From Nakamurella endophytica (lineage in GTDB: Bacteria; Actinomycetota; Actinomycetes; Mycobacteriales; Nakamurellaceae), in NCBI RefSeq assembly GCF_014646215.1, contig NZ_BMNA01000002.1, positions 62,001-126,000 on the forward strand: a stretch of 64,000 nt of DNA. Direction: 5' to 3'. The notes beneath the pieces were generated by a model that was given only the letters and a program-made list of their open reading frames with translations, was not told the DNA's origin and did not search any database. Below are positions 30,381-39,155 of the stretch, piece by piece. The stretch's first letter is position 1; each line of letters begins with the position of its first letter. The position numbers and the translations under genes were made by a program.

Positions 30381-31859
30381 ATGACGACAACCCTGCAGCG
30401 GCCCCCGGCCACCGGACGCGGACCCCGCCGGTCCGGACCGGGCGCGGTCGCCCGTTTCCGCTGGCCCGCCGGCTACGTCGTGGTCATCGTGCTGCTCTTC
30501 CTGCTGTACCAGTCGATCCTGCCGACGCTGGTCACCCCGGTGGCCAACGGCATCGCCAGCTGGCTGCCGGTCGCCACCATCAACGAGTGCCTGATGTGGG
30601 CGATCATGGCCCTCGGCCTGAACGTCGTGGTCGGCTACGCCGGCCTGCTCGACCTGGGCTACGTCGCCTTCTGGGCGCTCGGCGGCTACACCGCCGGCTG
30701 GCTGATGGCCGCGCCGTTCAACTGGACCTGGAACGTGCACCTGGCGACCGCGGTGCCGGGCGACTACCCGGGGACGCACATCAACTTCTGGTTCGTGATC
30801 ATCATCGCCGGGGTGCTCTGCGCCATCCTCGGCATCATCATCGGCGCGCCGACCCTGCGGCTGCGCGGTGACTACCTGGCACTGGTGACCCTCGGCTTCG
30901 GCGAGGTGATCACCCAGTTCTTCCGCAACAGCAACAACATCGCCGGCCTCAACGTGGCCGGCGGCGACGGCGGCATCTCCAGCATCGACGGCATCGGTAC
31001 CGGCCCGTTCCACGTCGTGGACAAGAGCGTCCCGCAGGCGCTGTCGATCGACTCGACCAGCAACACCTACAAGATCCTGGTGCTCGGGCTGCTGGTCGGG
31101 GTCTGCATCTTCGTCTCGCTGCGGATCCGCGAGGGCCGGCTCGGCCGGGCCTGGCTGGCGATCCGCGAGGACGAGCTGGCCGCCAGCATGATGGGCGTGC
31201 CCCTGGTGCGCGCCAAGCTGTCCGCCTACGCGGTCGGCGCGTTCTTCGGCGGCATCGGCGGTGTCGCCAACGCCTCCGGCATCACCGGCGCGGTGTCGCC
31301 GTCCGGCTTCGACTTCGGCAAGTCGGTGCTGGTGCTGCTGATGGTCGTGCTCGGCGGCATGGGCAACGTCTGGGGCGTCACCATCGGCGCGTTCCTGCTG
31401 GCCTGGCTGAACGGCAACGGCCTCAAGCAGATCGGCGTGCAGCTGGACTCCTGGTTCGGCTGGGGTGCCGAAACCTGGTTGCCGCGCTACAACTTCGTCA
31501 TCCTCGGCCTGCTGCTGGTGCTGATGATGCTGTTCCGCCGCGAGGGCCTGATACCCGAGAAACGCACCAAGGCACTCCTGCGCACGCCCAACCGCACCGA
31601 GATGGAGTCGGTGGGCGCCGACATCACCGAGGCCGAGGCCGAAAGCGAGGCGGCGGAGGCCAATTCCGGCGACGACGCGGCGATCGCCTCGGCGGCGCGG
31701 GACGTCAGCCCCGTGCTGGGGCAGGCGCCGTCCGCGCGCGACGACGGAGCGGACGGTCCCGACGGGGTGGTTCGGGCGGACGGTGCCGGGACGTCGGACG
31801 GCACCGGTGCGGACCCGGCGGCCCGGCGGCGTGACGAGACCGGGGACGTGTCGCGATGA
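30381..31859 (+). CDS. livM: Branched-chain amino acid ABC transporter permease LivM
   Basis: 492-aa second permease subunit. LNVVVGYAGLLDLGYVAFW (residue ~76 on), LRLRGDYLALVTLGFGE and VLGGMGNVWGVTIGA are the LivM motifs. After the last membrane segment (LGLLLVLMMLF) comes a hydrophilic, Glu/Asp/Ala-rich tail of about 100 residues that is longer than usual and probably disordered in the cytoplasm. It starts 1 bp after livH and ends in ATGA shared with livG. Confidence 0.92.
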   Translation: MTTTLQRPPATGRGPRRSGPGAVARFRWPAGYVVVIVLLFLLYQSILPTLVTPVANGIASWLPVATINECLMWAIMALGLNVVVGYAGLLDLGYVAFWALGGYTAGWLMAAPFNWTWNVHLATAVPGDYPGTHINFWFVIIIAGVLCAILGIIIGAPTLRLRGDYLALVTLGFGEVITQFFRNSNNIAGLNVAGGDGGISSIDGIGTGPFHVVDKSVPQALSIDSTSNTYKILVLGLLVGVCIFVSLRIREGRLGRAWLAIREDELAASMMGVPLVRAKLSAYAVGAFFGGIGGVANASGITGAVSPSGFDFGKSVLVLLMVVLGGMGNVWGVTIGAFLLAWLNGNGLKQIGVQLDSWFGWGAETWLPRYNFVILGLLLVLMMLFRREGLIPEKRTKALLRTPNRTEMESVGADITEAEAESEAAEANSGDDAAIASAARDVSPVLGQAPSARDDGADGPDGVVRADGAGTSDGTGADPAARRRDETGDVSR

Positions 31860-32698
31860 CGCAGGCACCGCCGCGGCCGGAGACGGCTGGCACGCCCGAC
31901 CCGGTCGACGTCAACGCGCTCTACGCCGACCACATCACCATCCGCTTCGGCGGTCTGGTGGCGGTCAACGACGTCTCGTTCGCCATCCCGCCGCGGTCCG
32001 TGGTCAGCCTCATCGGGCCCAACGGCGCCGGCAAGACGACCTTCTTCAACGTGCTGACCGGGCTGTACGAGCCCACCGAGGGAGCGGTGTTCCTCGAGGG
32101 CAGGGACATCACCGTCGTCCCGCCGCACCGCCGCGCGGCGATGGGGCTGGCTCGCACGTTCCAGAACATCCGGCTGTTCAACCTGATGACGGCCGAGGAG
32201 AACGTCATGGTGGCCATGCACAGCCACCTGCGGTCCGGGATCATGAGCACGGTGCTGCGGTTGCCGGGCCAGCGGCGCGAGGAGCGGGAGGCGCGCGACG
32301 CCGCCCGCGAGCTGCTGGAGTTCGTCGGTATCGGCAAGGCCGAGGGCGAACTGGCCCGCAACCTGTCCTACGGCGACCAGCGGCGGCTCGAGGTAGCGCG
32401 GGCGCTGGCGCTCCGGCCCAAGATCCTGCTGCTGGACGAGCCCACCGCAGGCATGAACCCGCAGGAGTCCGAGCTGTTCAACCAGTTCGTGTACCGGGTG
32501 CGCGACGAGAAGGACCTGTCCGTCCTGCTCATCGAGCACGACATGAGTGTGATCATGAAGGTCTCCGAGCGGATCACCGTGCTGGACCGCGGCAACCTCA
32601 TCGCGGAGGGCACGCCGGACGACATCCGGAACAACCAGCAGGTCATCGAGGCCTACCTCGGCAAGACCGGTACCCGCGAGGGCAGGAGGCGCGCGTGA
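31856..32698 (+). CDS. livG: Branched-chain amino acid ABC transporter ATPase LivG
   Basis: 280-aa ATPase paired with LivF under the LivHM channel. FGGLVAVNDVSF, Walker A GPNGAGKTT (residue ~54), LARTFQNIRLFN (Q-loop, typical of LivG), signature LSYGDQRRLE, Walker B ILLLDEPTAGMNP and H-loop LIEHDM are all present. The ATG overlaps the livM stop and the stop overlaps the livF GTG. There is no sign of degradation. Confidence 0.94.
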   Translation: MTQAPPRPETAGTPDPVDVNALYADHITIRFGGLVAVNDVSFAIPPRSVVSLIGPNGAGKTTFFNVLTGLYEPTEGAVFLEGRDITVVPPHRRAAMGLARTFQNIRLFNLMTAEENVMVAMHSHLRSGIMSTVLRLPGQRREEREARDAARELLEFVGIGKAEGELARNLSYGDQRRLEVARALALRPKILLLDEPTAGMNPQESELFNQFVYRVRDEKDLSVLLIEHDMSVIMKVSERITVLDRGNLIAEGTPDDIRNNQQVIEAYLGKTGTREGRRRA

Positions 32699-33534
32699 GC
32701 CACCCCATCGGCACCTCGGCGGACGGGCCGAGCGGCACTGCAGGACCCGGCGTCCCGGCGGGCGACAGCGGCACGGCGACCCTGACCGCGCCGCAGCCGG
32801 CGGGCGAGCGGGGTGCCGGGCGGGAGGTGATCCTGGAGCTCAAGGACCTGAACGTGAGCTACGGGAACATCGCCGCCGTCAAGGATCTCAACCTCACCGT
32901 GTACGAGGGCGAGATCGTCACCCTGATCGGGTCCAACGGCGCGGGGAAGTCCACGACGCTGCGCACCATCTCGGGCCTGCTGAAGCCGCGCAGCGGCGAC
33001 GTGGTCTTCAAGGGCCGCAGGATCAACGGCATCCCCGGCCACGACGTCGTCAAGCTGGGAATCTGCCAGTCCCCGGAGGGTCGCAAGATCTTCCAGCGGA
33101 TGACGGTGTCGGAGAACCTGGACCTCGGCGCGTTCGTGCGCAAGGACGCCGACGGCATCGCCCGGGACCGGGAGCGGGTGCTCGAGCTGTTCCCGCGACT
33201 GCGCGAGCGCATCGACCAGAAGGCCGGGACGATGTCCGGCGGTGAGCAGCAGATGCTCGCGGTGGCCAGGGCGCTGCTGGGCAACCCGAGCCTGCTGCTG
33301 CTCGACGAGCCGTCGATGGGTCTGGCGCCCGTGCTGGTGGACCTGATCTTCGAGACCATCGAGACGATCCGGTCGCAGGGCACGACGGTGCTGCTGGTCG
33401 AGCAGAACGCGCTCGCGGCGCTCGAGATCGCGGACTACGCTTACGTCCTCGAGTCCGGACACCTCAACATGCAGGGTCCGGCGGCGCAGATGCTGGCCGA
33501 CGATTCGGTGGCAGCCGCCTACCTGGGCGGCTGA
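32695..33534 (+). CDS. livF: Branched-chain amino acid ABC transporter ATPase LivF
   Basis: 279-aa ATPase, second NBD of the Liv importer. LNVSYGNIAAVKDL, Walker A GSNGAGKST, CQSPEGRKIFQRMTV (LivF-specific Q-loop region), signature MSGGEQQML, Walker B LLLLDEPSMGLAP and LVEQNA are intact. The first ~45 residues are a Gly/Ala/Pro-rich extension lacking in most LivF proteins. It is kept because the GTG overlaps the livG stop (GTGA), though an internal start cannot be ruled out. Confidence 0.92.
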   Translation: MSHPIGTSADGPSGTAGPGVPAGDSGTATLTAPQPAGERGAGREVILELKDLNVSYGNIAAVKDLNLTVYEGEIVTLIGSNGAGKSTTLRTISGLLKPRSGDVVFKGRRINGIPGHDVVKLGICQSPEGRKIFQRMTVSENLDLGAFVRKDADGIARDRERVLELFPRLRERIDQKAGTMSGGEQQMLAVARALLGNPSLLLLDEPSMGLAPVLVDLIFETIETIRSQGTTVLLVEQNALAALEIADYAYVLESGHLNMQGPAAQMLADDSVAAAYLGG

Positions 33535-33540
33535 CCGCGG

Positions 33541-33571
33541 GACCCGGTCGGCCTCCGTCGGCGACCGGGTC
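33541..33571. terminator. Bidirectional terminator between livF and the convergent ABC operon
   Basis: GACCCGGTCG (33541-33550) and CGACCGGGTC (33562-33571) form a perfect 10-bp stem with an 11-nt loop. It lies in the 43-bp gap between convergent stops. Confidence 0.75.
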
Positions 33572-33577
33572 GGCTGA

Positions 33578-35527
33578 TCAGGCTGATCCGATCTGTCCGG
33601 CCCGGCCCTGCGGGTGCTGTGGAGTCCGCCCGTCCGTCGCGCCGTGCCGGCCGCGGCCCAGCGTCACGACCCGGTCCGCCACCGCCGCGACCGCGGCGTC
33701 ATGGGTGGCGACCAGCACGCCGCGACCGCGCCGGGCCTCCGCGGCGATGACCGCGGTGACCAGTGCGGCCGATGCCTCGTCCTGCTGCGACGTCGGCTCG
33801 TCCAGCACGACCAGGGGCGTGCCGGCCACCAGCGCGCGGGCGAGCGCGGTCCGCTGCCGCTCGCCACCCGAGCACGACCGCACCGGTTGGTCGAGCAGGC
33901 GGGTCAGCCGCAGCTGCTCGGCCCACTGCGCCGCGTCCGCGACGGGGGCCGCGGTCCCGTCCGACCCGCCGCGGTGGCCGGCCGGTCGGCGTCGCCGGGC
34001 GCCGGCCTGATCGTCGGGCCGGGATCCCGGGGGCGGAGCGGCGGCGTCCGACCGGGCGGCGCGGTGCACGTCGGCGGCGAGGACGACGTTCTCCCGGACG
34101 GTGAGCGACTCGGTCAGCACGGTCTGCTGCAGCACGACGGCCGCGCACCGTCCGCGCAACCGTGCCCGGTCCGCCCGGGACAGCGATGCGACCGGCGTCC
34201 CGCACAGCTGGACGTGGCCGGCCGCCGGGTCGGTCAACGCCGCGGCCAGGGCCAGCACTGTCGACTTGCCGGACCCCGACGGACCCCGCAGCACGACCAC
34301 CTCGCCGCCGTGGACGGCGAGGTCGAGATCCTCGAACAGCACCCGCCCGCCGAACCGGGCGGTGACCCGGTGCAGCGCGAGCAGCGGCGGCCCGACCGCG
34401 CCGCCGGGCAGCACCGCGACGACCGGGTCGTTCCCGGACAGCCCGGCCGCGCCGACGCCGGCCGGCACCGCTGCGGGCCTGAGTCGCGGTGGGACGATCA
34501 CGCCGGCCGGCCCCGGTGCGGCTGATCCGGGCGGCGGGACCGTCTCGCCGGCCGGCGCCGGTGCGGCTACGCCGGGCCGGGCGGCGCCGGCGGGCGGATC
34601 GGTCGGACGATCACCGGCGTCGTCCGGACGTGGAGCTGCCGGCGCCGGTCGCAGCACGATCTCCCCGCCCGGTCCGGCGCTCGCGAACACCGTGCTCGTC
34701 GCCGTGAGCGGACCGAGCAGCGAGGCCGGCAGGCGCAGCCAGCCGCGGGGATCCACCACCTGCTGTTCCGCCGCCGCGCCGGGTGGTCCTCCCGGCCACC
34801 ACTGCTCGGCCACCCGGCCGTCCCGGATCCGGACGGCCCGGTCGGCCACGCCCTGTGCCCGCCGGTCGTGGCTGACCAGCACCAGGCACGACCCCGGTGT
34901 CCGGCCGGCCTGCGACAACTGCTCGTAGACCCGGTCGGCGGCGTCCTCGTCGAGCTCGCCGGTCGGCTCGTCGGCCAGCACGACCGTCGGCCGGTGGGCC
35001 ACCGCAGCACAGATCGCCACCCGTTGCGCCTCGCCCCCGGACAGCGTGCCGACCGGGCGCCGGGCCAGGTCGGCCAGGCCAAACCGGTCGAGGGTCTCCA
35101 GGGCCGCCGCCCGGCCGGCGTCCGGACCGGCTCCCAGCAACCGGAGCTGCAGGGCCACGTTGTCGACGACCGGCCACTCCGGCAGCAGGCTGCGGCGCGC
35201 GTGCTGGTCGATGATGCCGATGTGCCGCGCCCGCCAGCGCCGGCGGTCCGCCGCCGACATCCCCGTCAGCTCTTCGCCGGCGACGTGCACGGAGCCCGCC
35301 GTGACGGCCTGCTCGCCGGTGACCACCCGCAGCAGCGTGGACTTGCCCGAGCCGTTCGGACCCTGCAGCAGCAGCCGCTCGCCGGCGCGGATCCGCAGTG
35401 TCACGCCGCGCAGCGCCATGACCGGCCCGGCCGGCGCGTCGAAGGCCACGAAGACGTCGTCGACCAGCGCGACCGGGACGTCCGCCGCCACGTCGAGCGC
35501 CGCCGGCCCGGTCCGCGCCGCGGTCAC
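33578..35527 (-). CDS. Tandem ABC ATPase (two nucleotide-binding domains in one chain)
   Basis: 649-aa cytoplasmic ATPase with two complete MacB/LolD-like NBDs. NBD1 (about 20-235) has [18 protein letters not shown] and VVLADEPTGELDED. NBD2 (about 375-640) has GPSGSGKST near 412, CSGGERQRT and LVVLDEPTSQQDE. They are joined by a ~140-residue Pro/Ala/Gly linker, and NBD2 holds an extra basic insert before its signature. GTG 35527 overlaps the permease stop (GTGA); the open frame upstream is an Arg-rich shadow of the permease. It probably powers the 1014-aa FtsX-like permease. Substrate unknown. Confidence 0.85.
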   Translation of the reverse strand: MTAARTGPAALDVAADVPVALVDDVFVAFDAPAGPVMALRGVTLRIRAGERLLLQGPNGSGKSTLLRVVTGEQAVTAGSVHVAGEELTGMSAADRRRWRARHIGIIDQHARRSLLPEWPVVDNVALQLRLLGAGPDAGRAAALETLDRFGLADLARRPVGTLSGGEAQRVAICAAVAHRPTVVLADEPTGELDEDAADRVYEQLSQAGRTPGSCLVLVSHDRRAQGVADRAVRIRDGRVAEQWWPGGPPGAAAEQQVVDPRGWLRLPASLLGPLTATSTVFASAGPGGEIVLRPAPAAPRPDDAGDRPTDPPAGAARPGVAAPAPAGETVPPPGSAAPGPAGVIVPPRLRPAAVPAGVGAAGLSGNDPVVAVLPGGAVGPPLLALHRVTARFGGRVLFEDLDLAVHGGEVVVLRGPSGSGKSTVLALAAALTDPAAGHVQLCGTPVASLSRADRARLRGRCAAVVLQQTVLTESLTVRENVVLAADVHRAARSDAAAPPPGSRPDDQAGARRRRPAGHRGGSDGTAAPVADAAQWAEQLRLTRLLDQPVRSCSGGERQRTALARALVAGTPLVVLDEPTSQQDEASAALVTAVIAAEARRGRGVLVATHDAAVAAVADRVVTLGRGRHGATDGRTPQHPQGRAGQIGSA

Positions 35528-38500
35528 CGCAGGTCCATCTCGGGGACGAGTGGCCGCGGCCCCCGCAGGCCGGCCGCCGCTGTCACCGTCGCGACGCCGA
35601 CGCCGCCGGCCACCGCGACGACGACCAGGACGGCGGCCCATACGCCACCCAGCGCCACCTGGACCGGCGGCTGCACGTCCACCCCGGCGCTGCCGAGGCC
35701 GATCAGCCGGACGGCGACGCCGGTGAGCAGCAACCCGACGGCCGCGCCGAACGGGATCCCGACCGCGAGCACGAGACAGGCGCGGAGCAGCAGCGTCCGC
35801 CGGACGCGGGCCGGGGGCAGCCCGTCCAGTTCCAGGGACAGCCCGTCCGCGGCGCCGTCACCGTCCTCGATGCGCACCGCCAGCGCGATCGCGACCAGGG
35901 CGAGCAGCAGCGCGACGATCCCGGCGAGCGTGAGCAGGGTGCCGGAGCGAGCGGCGACCGGGTCGGTGGCGACGGCGGTGCGGACGTCGGCCCGGTAGAC
36001 CACCGTCGCGGTCGACGCGGGCGGCGCCGCGAGCAGCTGGCGGACCGCGGGCAGCGCCCCGTCGGGGACGCCGAGCCAGACCTGTGTGACGGCGGCCGTC
36101 CCCGGCTCGGACCGGTCCAGCAACGCCGCCACGGCGGCCCGGTCCGCGACCAGGTACCGCCCGCCCATGGTCGGCATCCGCGGGAGCGTGGCCACCACCC
36201 GCCCGCGGACGGTCGTCGCCCCGACGTCGACGGGGACGATGCCGTCCACCGCGGATCCGGCGGTCTGCGGGTCGGTGGCGACCGGCAGCTCGGGAAGCCG
36301 GGCGAGCGGGACGAAGCCGGGCGTGAGCACGACCCGGACGTCGTCGATCCGGTAGTCCGCCGCGAGCCGGTCCGCACGGGCGTCGACGGTCGCCGCGTCC
36401 GACCCCCACCCGGCCCAGGACCACGGGACCGGTGTGCCGTCCGCGGTCACCGCGCCCAGGGTCAGCCGACCGGCGGCCAGCGGCTGGTCGGTGTTGCCCT
36501 CGCCGACCGCGTGCTGGCGGTGCACGAGGTGCGTGGCCGACTCGGCCAGCTCGACGGCGACCACCCGCAGCGGGACGTCCGTGGCGACCGGTGCCCGCAG
36601 CGCGTCGGTGCCGGCCTGCAGCAGCGGGACCTGCCGCTCGTCGCCGTCCGGACCGGCCACCCACAGCGAGACGTCGGCGTCCGCGGTGGCGCCGGCGGCG
36701 GCGATCCGCAGCACCCGGGTCCCGGCCGGGACGACGGGGCGGGCGACCGCCGCGGCGCCGGTGTCCGCGGACCCGAGCTCGCCGGCGAGCTGCACGGCCG
36801 GGACGGTGGCGCCCGTGGTGGCCGTCCAGCGGTGCATGGCCAGCACGGTGTCCGGGTCGAGGCCGACCAGCGGGAGGCCGGCCGCCCGGACCGTGCCGGG
36901 AAACGCCGTCACGGCGCTCGCGACGACCGGCCGCACCGTCACGCCGGGGACGGCGGCCAGCGCGGCGGTGTCGAGCGCCTCGAGCGGGGTGGCGACGTCG
37001 CGACTGGCCGACACGGCGACGTCCAGCGGCACCTGGTAGGCGGCCTGGTCGTCCGCGGAGTCCTGCAGTGTCGCCCGGTACGACCCGGCGAACAGCGTCG
37101 CGCACATGGCTGCGGCCACGAAGGCGGCGGTGACCGCGCTCGTCAACGGCCGCGTGCGGCCTCCGGTGACGGCCACCCGCCAGGTCACCGACCTCCGGCC
37201 GGCGGCGCCGAGCCCGGCGAGCACCAGCGGCCAGACCCGTGCGGCGACCAGACCGGCGGCGATCGCCACCAGCGTGGTGACGCTCGTCGTCAGGGGATCC
37301 GCGGTGCCGCCGCCGGGGGAGAGCACGGCCAGCCACGCCAACCCGACGGCGGCCACCAGCAGGCAGTCGAGCACGACCCGGGTGCCGCGTGCGGCGCCGG
37401 CCGGCCAGCGCACCACCGCCACCCCGAGCAGCACCGCGACCGCGCAGATCCAGCCGAGGGTCGGCAGGGCCGACGTGAGCGCCTCGCCGGCGACCGTCCA
37501 CCGGCCGTGCGGCAGCCCGCCCGACTGGCCGGCAACCACGACCGCGCCGACGCCGGCGCCGGCCAGCAGCCCGGCGGCGACCGCCACGACCAGCTGGACC
37601 AGCGGCGGGACCAGCAGCGCCGCCCGCGGGACGCCGCGGCGCACCAGGAGGGTGGCGACCAGTTGCTGGCGGCGTCGCATGCCGACGGCGGCAAGGACGC
37701 AGAAGCCCAGTTGCAGCGCCGCTGCCGCCGCGCCGAGCACGGTGAATCGCTCGGCGGACGCCGCGGCCCGCGCGGCCGCGCCGGCGACCTGGTCGGCGGG
37801 CCACCGGATGGTCAGCCCGTTGCCGTTGAGCAGGTTCAGCCGGTCGGCGAGGGCGTCCAGCCCGGCCGCGAACGGCGCGGCGCCGACGGCCGCGACGCCT
37901 TCGCCGGTCAGCCGGCCGATCCAGGCGGTGGTGCGGCCGAACAGCTCGAGCGTCGCCAGCCGGTCGAGTGCGGTCGTGGAGGTACCGAGCAGCAGCGGCT
38001 GCGTGCCGTCGACCAGGCCGGCGCCGACCGCGGTGGCGTCGACGAGCTCGGCCGTGCCCGTCACCACCAGCCCGAGCTGGCCGGCGGCCGGTCTCAACAG
38101 CGCGACGGACGTCGGCGACCCGCCCGCGCCGCCCGTCGCGGTCAGCAGCACCTCACAGCGCTGCGGCGTGCACGAGGCCGGCATCCGGCCGCCGGTCAGG
38201 TGCACGATCCCCGCCGCGTCGTCGGCGGCCGCCAGGGTGAAGGAGCTGCCGGCCACCGACAGCGGCCGGTACACCAGGTAGCGGCGGAGGTCCGGGACGC
38301 CGAGCGCGGCGGTGCCGGCCCGCAGGCGGGTGTCCAGCTCCGCGGATCTGTCCGGTGGCAGCCGGGCACTGGTGGTGGTGAGCACGGCGCGTTCCGCGGC
38401 CGGGAGCCGGTCGACGGCCTGGGCCACCGCCGCGGCCTCGGCAGACACTCGCATGCCGCCGGCGACGACCGGGACCACCACCGCCACGGCGACACCGAGC

Positions 38501-38568
38501 GCCAGCAGCAGTGCGCGGCCGGGGCGGTGGCGCAGGCCGGCCAGCGCCAGCGCCGCGACCACCCGCAT
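35524..38568 (-). CDS. FtsX/MacB-like ABC transporter permease
   Basis: 1014-aa membrane protein with an N-terminal helix (RALLLALGVAVAVVVPVVAGG), a large extracytoplasmic region, a central helix cluster (about residues 280-500), a second outside domain and C-terminal helices near 880-1000 (LLTLAGIVALLLALVAIALAV, VWAAVLVVVAVAGGVGVA). This is the double layout of FtsX-type permeases that use mechanical transmission or lipoprotein/lipid extrusion. The ATG follows GGGAGGA. It is the first gene of a two-gene operon with the tandem ATPase. Transported substrate is not evident. Confidence 0.8.
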   Translation of the reverse strand: MRVVAALALAGLRHRPGRALLLALGVAVAVVVPVVAGGMRVSAEAAAVAQAVDRLPAAERAVLTTTSARLPPDRSAELDTRLRAGTAALGVPDLRRYLVYRPLSVAGSSFTLAAADDAAGIVHLTGGRMPASCTPQRCEVLLTATGGAGGSPTSVALLRPAAGQLGLVVTGTAELVDATAVGAGLVDGTQPLLLGTSTTALDRLATLELFGRTTAWIGRLTGEGVAAVGAAPFAAGLDALADRLNLLNGNGLTIRWPADQVAGAAARAAASAERFTVLGAAAAALQLGFCVLAAVGMRRRQQLVATLLVRRGVPRAALLVPPLVQLVVAVAAGLLAGAGVGAVVVAGQSGGLPHGRWTVAGEALTSALPTLGWICAVAVLLGVAVVRWPAGAARGTRVVLDCLLVAAVGLAWLAVLSPGGGTADPLTTSVTTLVAIAAGLVAARVWPLVLAGLGAAGRRSVTWRVAVTGGRTRPLTSAVTAAFVAAAMCATLFAGSYRATLQDSADDQAAYQVPLDVAVSASRDVATPLEALDTAALAAVPGVTVRPVVASAVTAFPGTVRAAGLPLVGLDPDTVLAMHRWTATTGATVPAVQLAGELGSADTGAAAVARPVVPAGTRVLRIAAAGATADADVSLWVAGPDGDERQVPLLQAGTDALRAPVATDVPLRVVAVELAESATHLVHRQHAVGEGNTDQPLAAGRLTLGAVTADGTPVPWSWAGWGSDAATVDARADRLAADYRIDDVRVVLTPGFVPLARLPELPVATDPQTAGSAVDGIVPVDVGATTVRGRVVATLPRMPTMGGRYLVADRAAVAALLDRSEPGTAAVTQVWLGVPDGALPAVRQLLAAPPASTATVVYRADVRTAVATDPVAARSGTLLTLAGIVALLLALVAIALAVRIEDGDGAADGLSLELDGLPPARVRRTLLLRACLVLAVGIPFGAAVGLLLTGVAVRLIGLGSAGVDVQPPVQVALGGVWAAVLVVVAVAGGVGVATVTAAAGLRGPRPLVPEMDLR

Positions 38569-38699
38569 GGCCGTCCTCCCGTCCGGAACGGCTCCGCCCG
38601 CCGGCGGCCGCGCCGGCCCCGGGGCGGAGTGCGGTCATCGTAAGTGGCGGCACCGACATCCGGCCGGTCCCGCGGCGGTGCCGCTGGGGAACGGGCGGG

Positions 38700-39122
38700 C
38701 ACGGTCCTGCGGTCGAGGCCGTCGGCCGGTCGGGCCGTCCGGCGGGCTCCGCGGCGGCGCTGGTGTGGGGTCCGGGGCACGGTCCTGCGGTCGAGGCCGT
38801 CGGCGGGTCGGGCCGTCCGGCGGGCTCCGCGGCGGCGCTGGTGTGGGGTCCGGGGCACGGTCTTGCGGTCGAGGCCGTCGGCGGGTCGGGCCGTCCGGCG
38901 GGCTCCGCGGCGGCGCTGGTGTGGGGTCCGGGGCACGGTCTTGCGGTCGAGGCCGTCGGCCGGTCGGGCCGTCCGGCGGGCTCCGCGGCGGCGCGGGTGT
39001 GGCGTCCGGGGCACGGTCCCGCGGTCGAGGCCGTCGGCCGGTCGGGCCGTCCGGCGGGCTCCGCGGCGGCGCGGGTGTGGGGTCCGGGGCACGGTCCCGC
39101 GGTCGAGGCCGTCGGCAGGTCG
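38700..39122 (+). repeat. 78-bp minisatellite upstream of polA (5 full copies and a partial sixth)
   Basis: Copies begin with CACGGTC at 38700, 38778, 38856, 38934, 39012 and 39090, an exact 78-bp period; the sixth stops at about 39122. Small differences come in blocks: CCTGCGG in copies 1-2, CTTGCGG in 3-4, CCCGCGG in 5-6. That pattern suggests stepwise duplication. Because 78 is a multiple of three, open frames run through it on both strands, giving false long ORFs. It separates the divergent FtsX permease and polA and ends about 20 bp before the polA -10 box. Confidence 0.97.
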
Positions 39123-39142
39123 GCACTGTCGGACCCGGTCCC

Positions 39143-39148
39143 TAGACT
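39143..39148 (+). promoter_or_regulatory. -10 box for leaderless polA transcript
   Basis: TAGACT ends 7 nt before GTG 39156, with ATG 39159 as the next codon. It lies directly after the minisatellite. Confidence 0.65.
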
Positions 39149-39155
39149 CGGCCCG

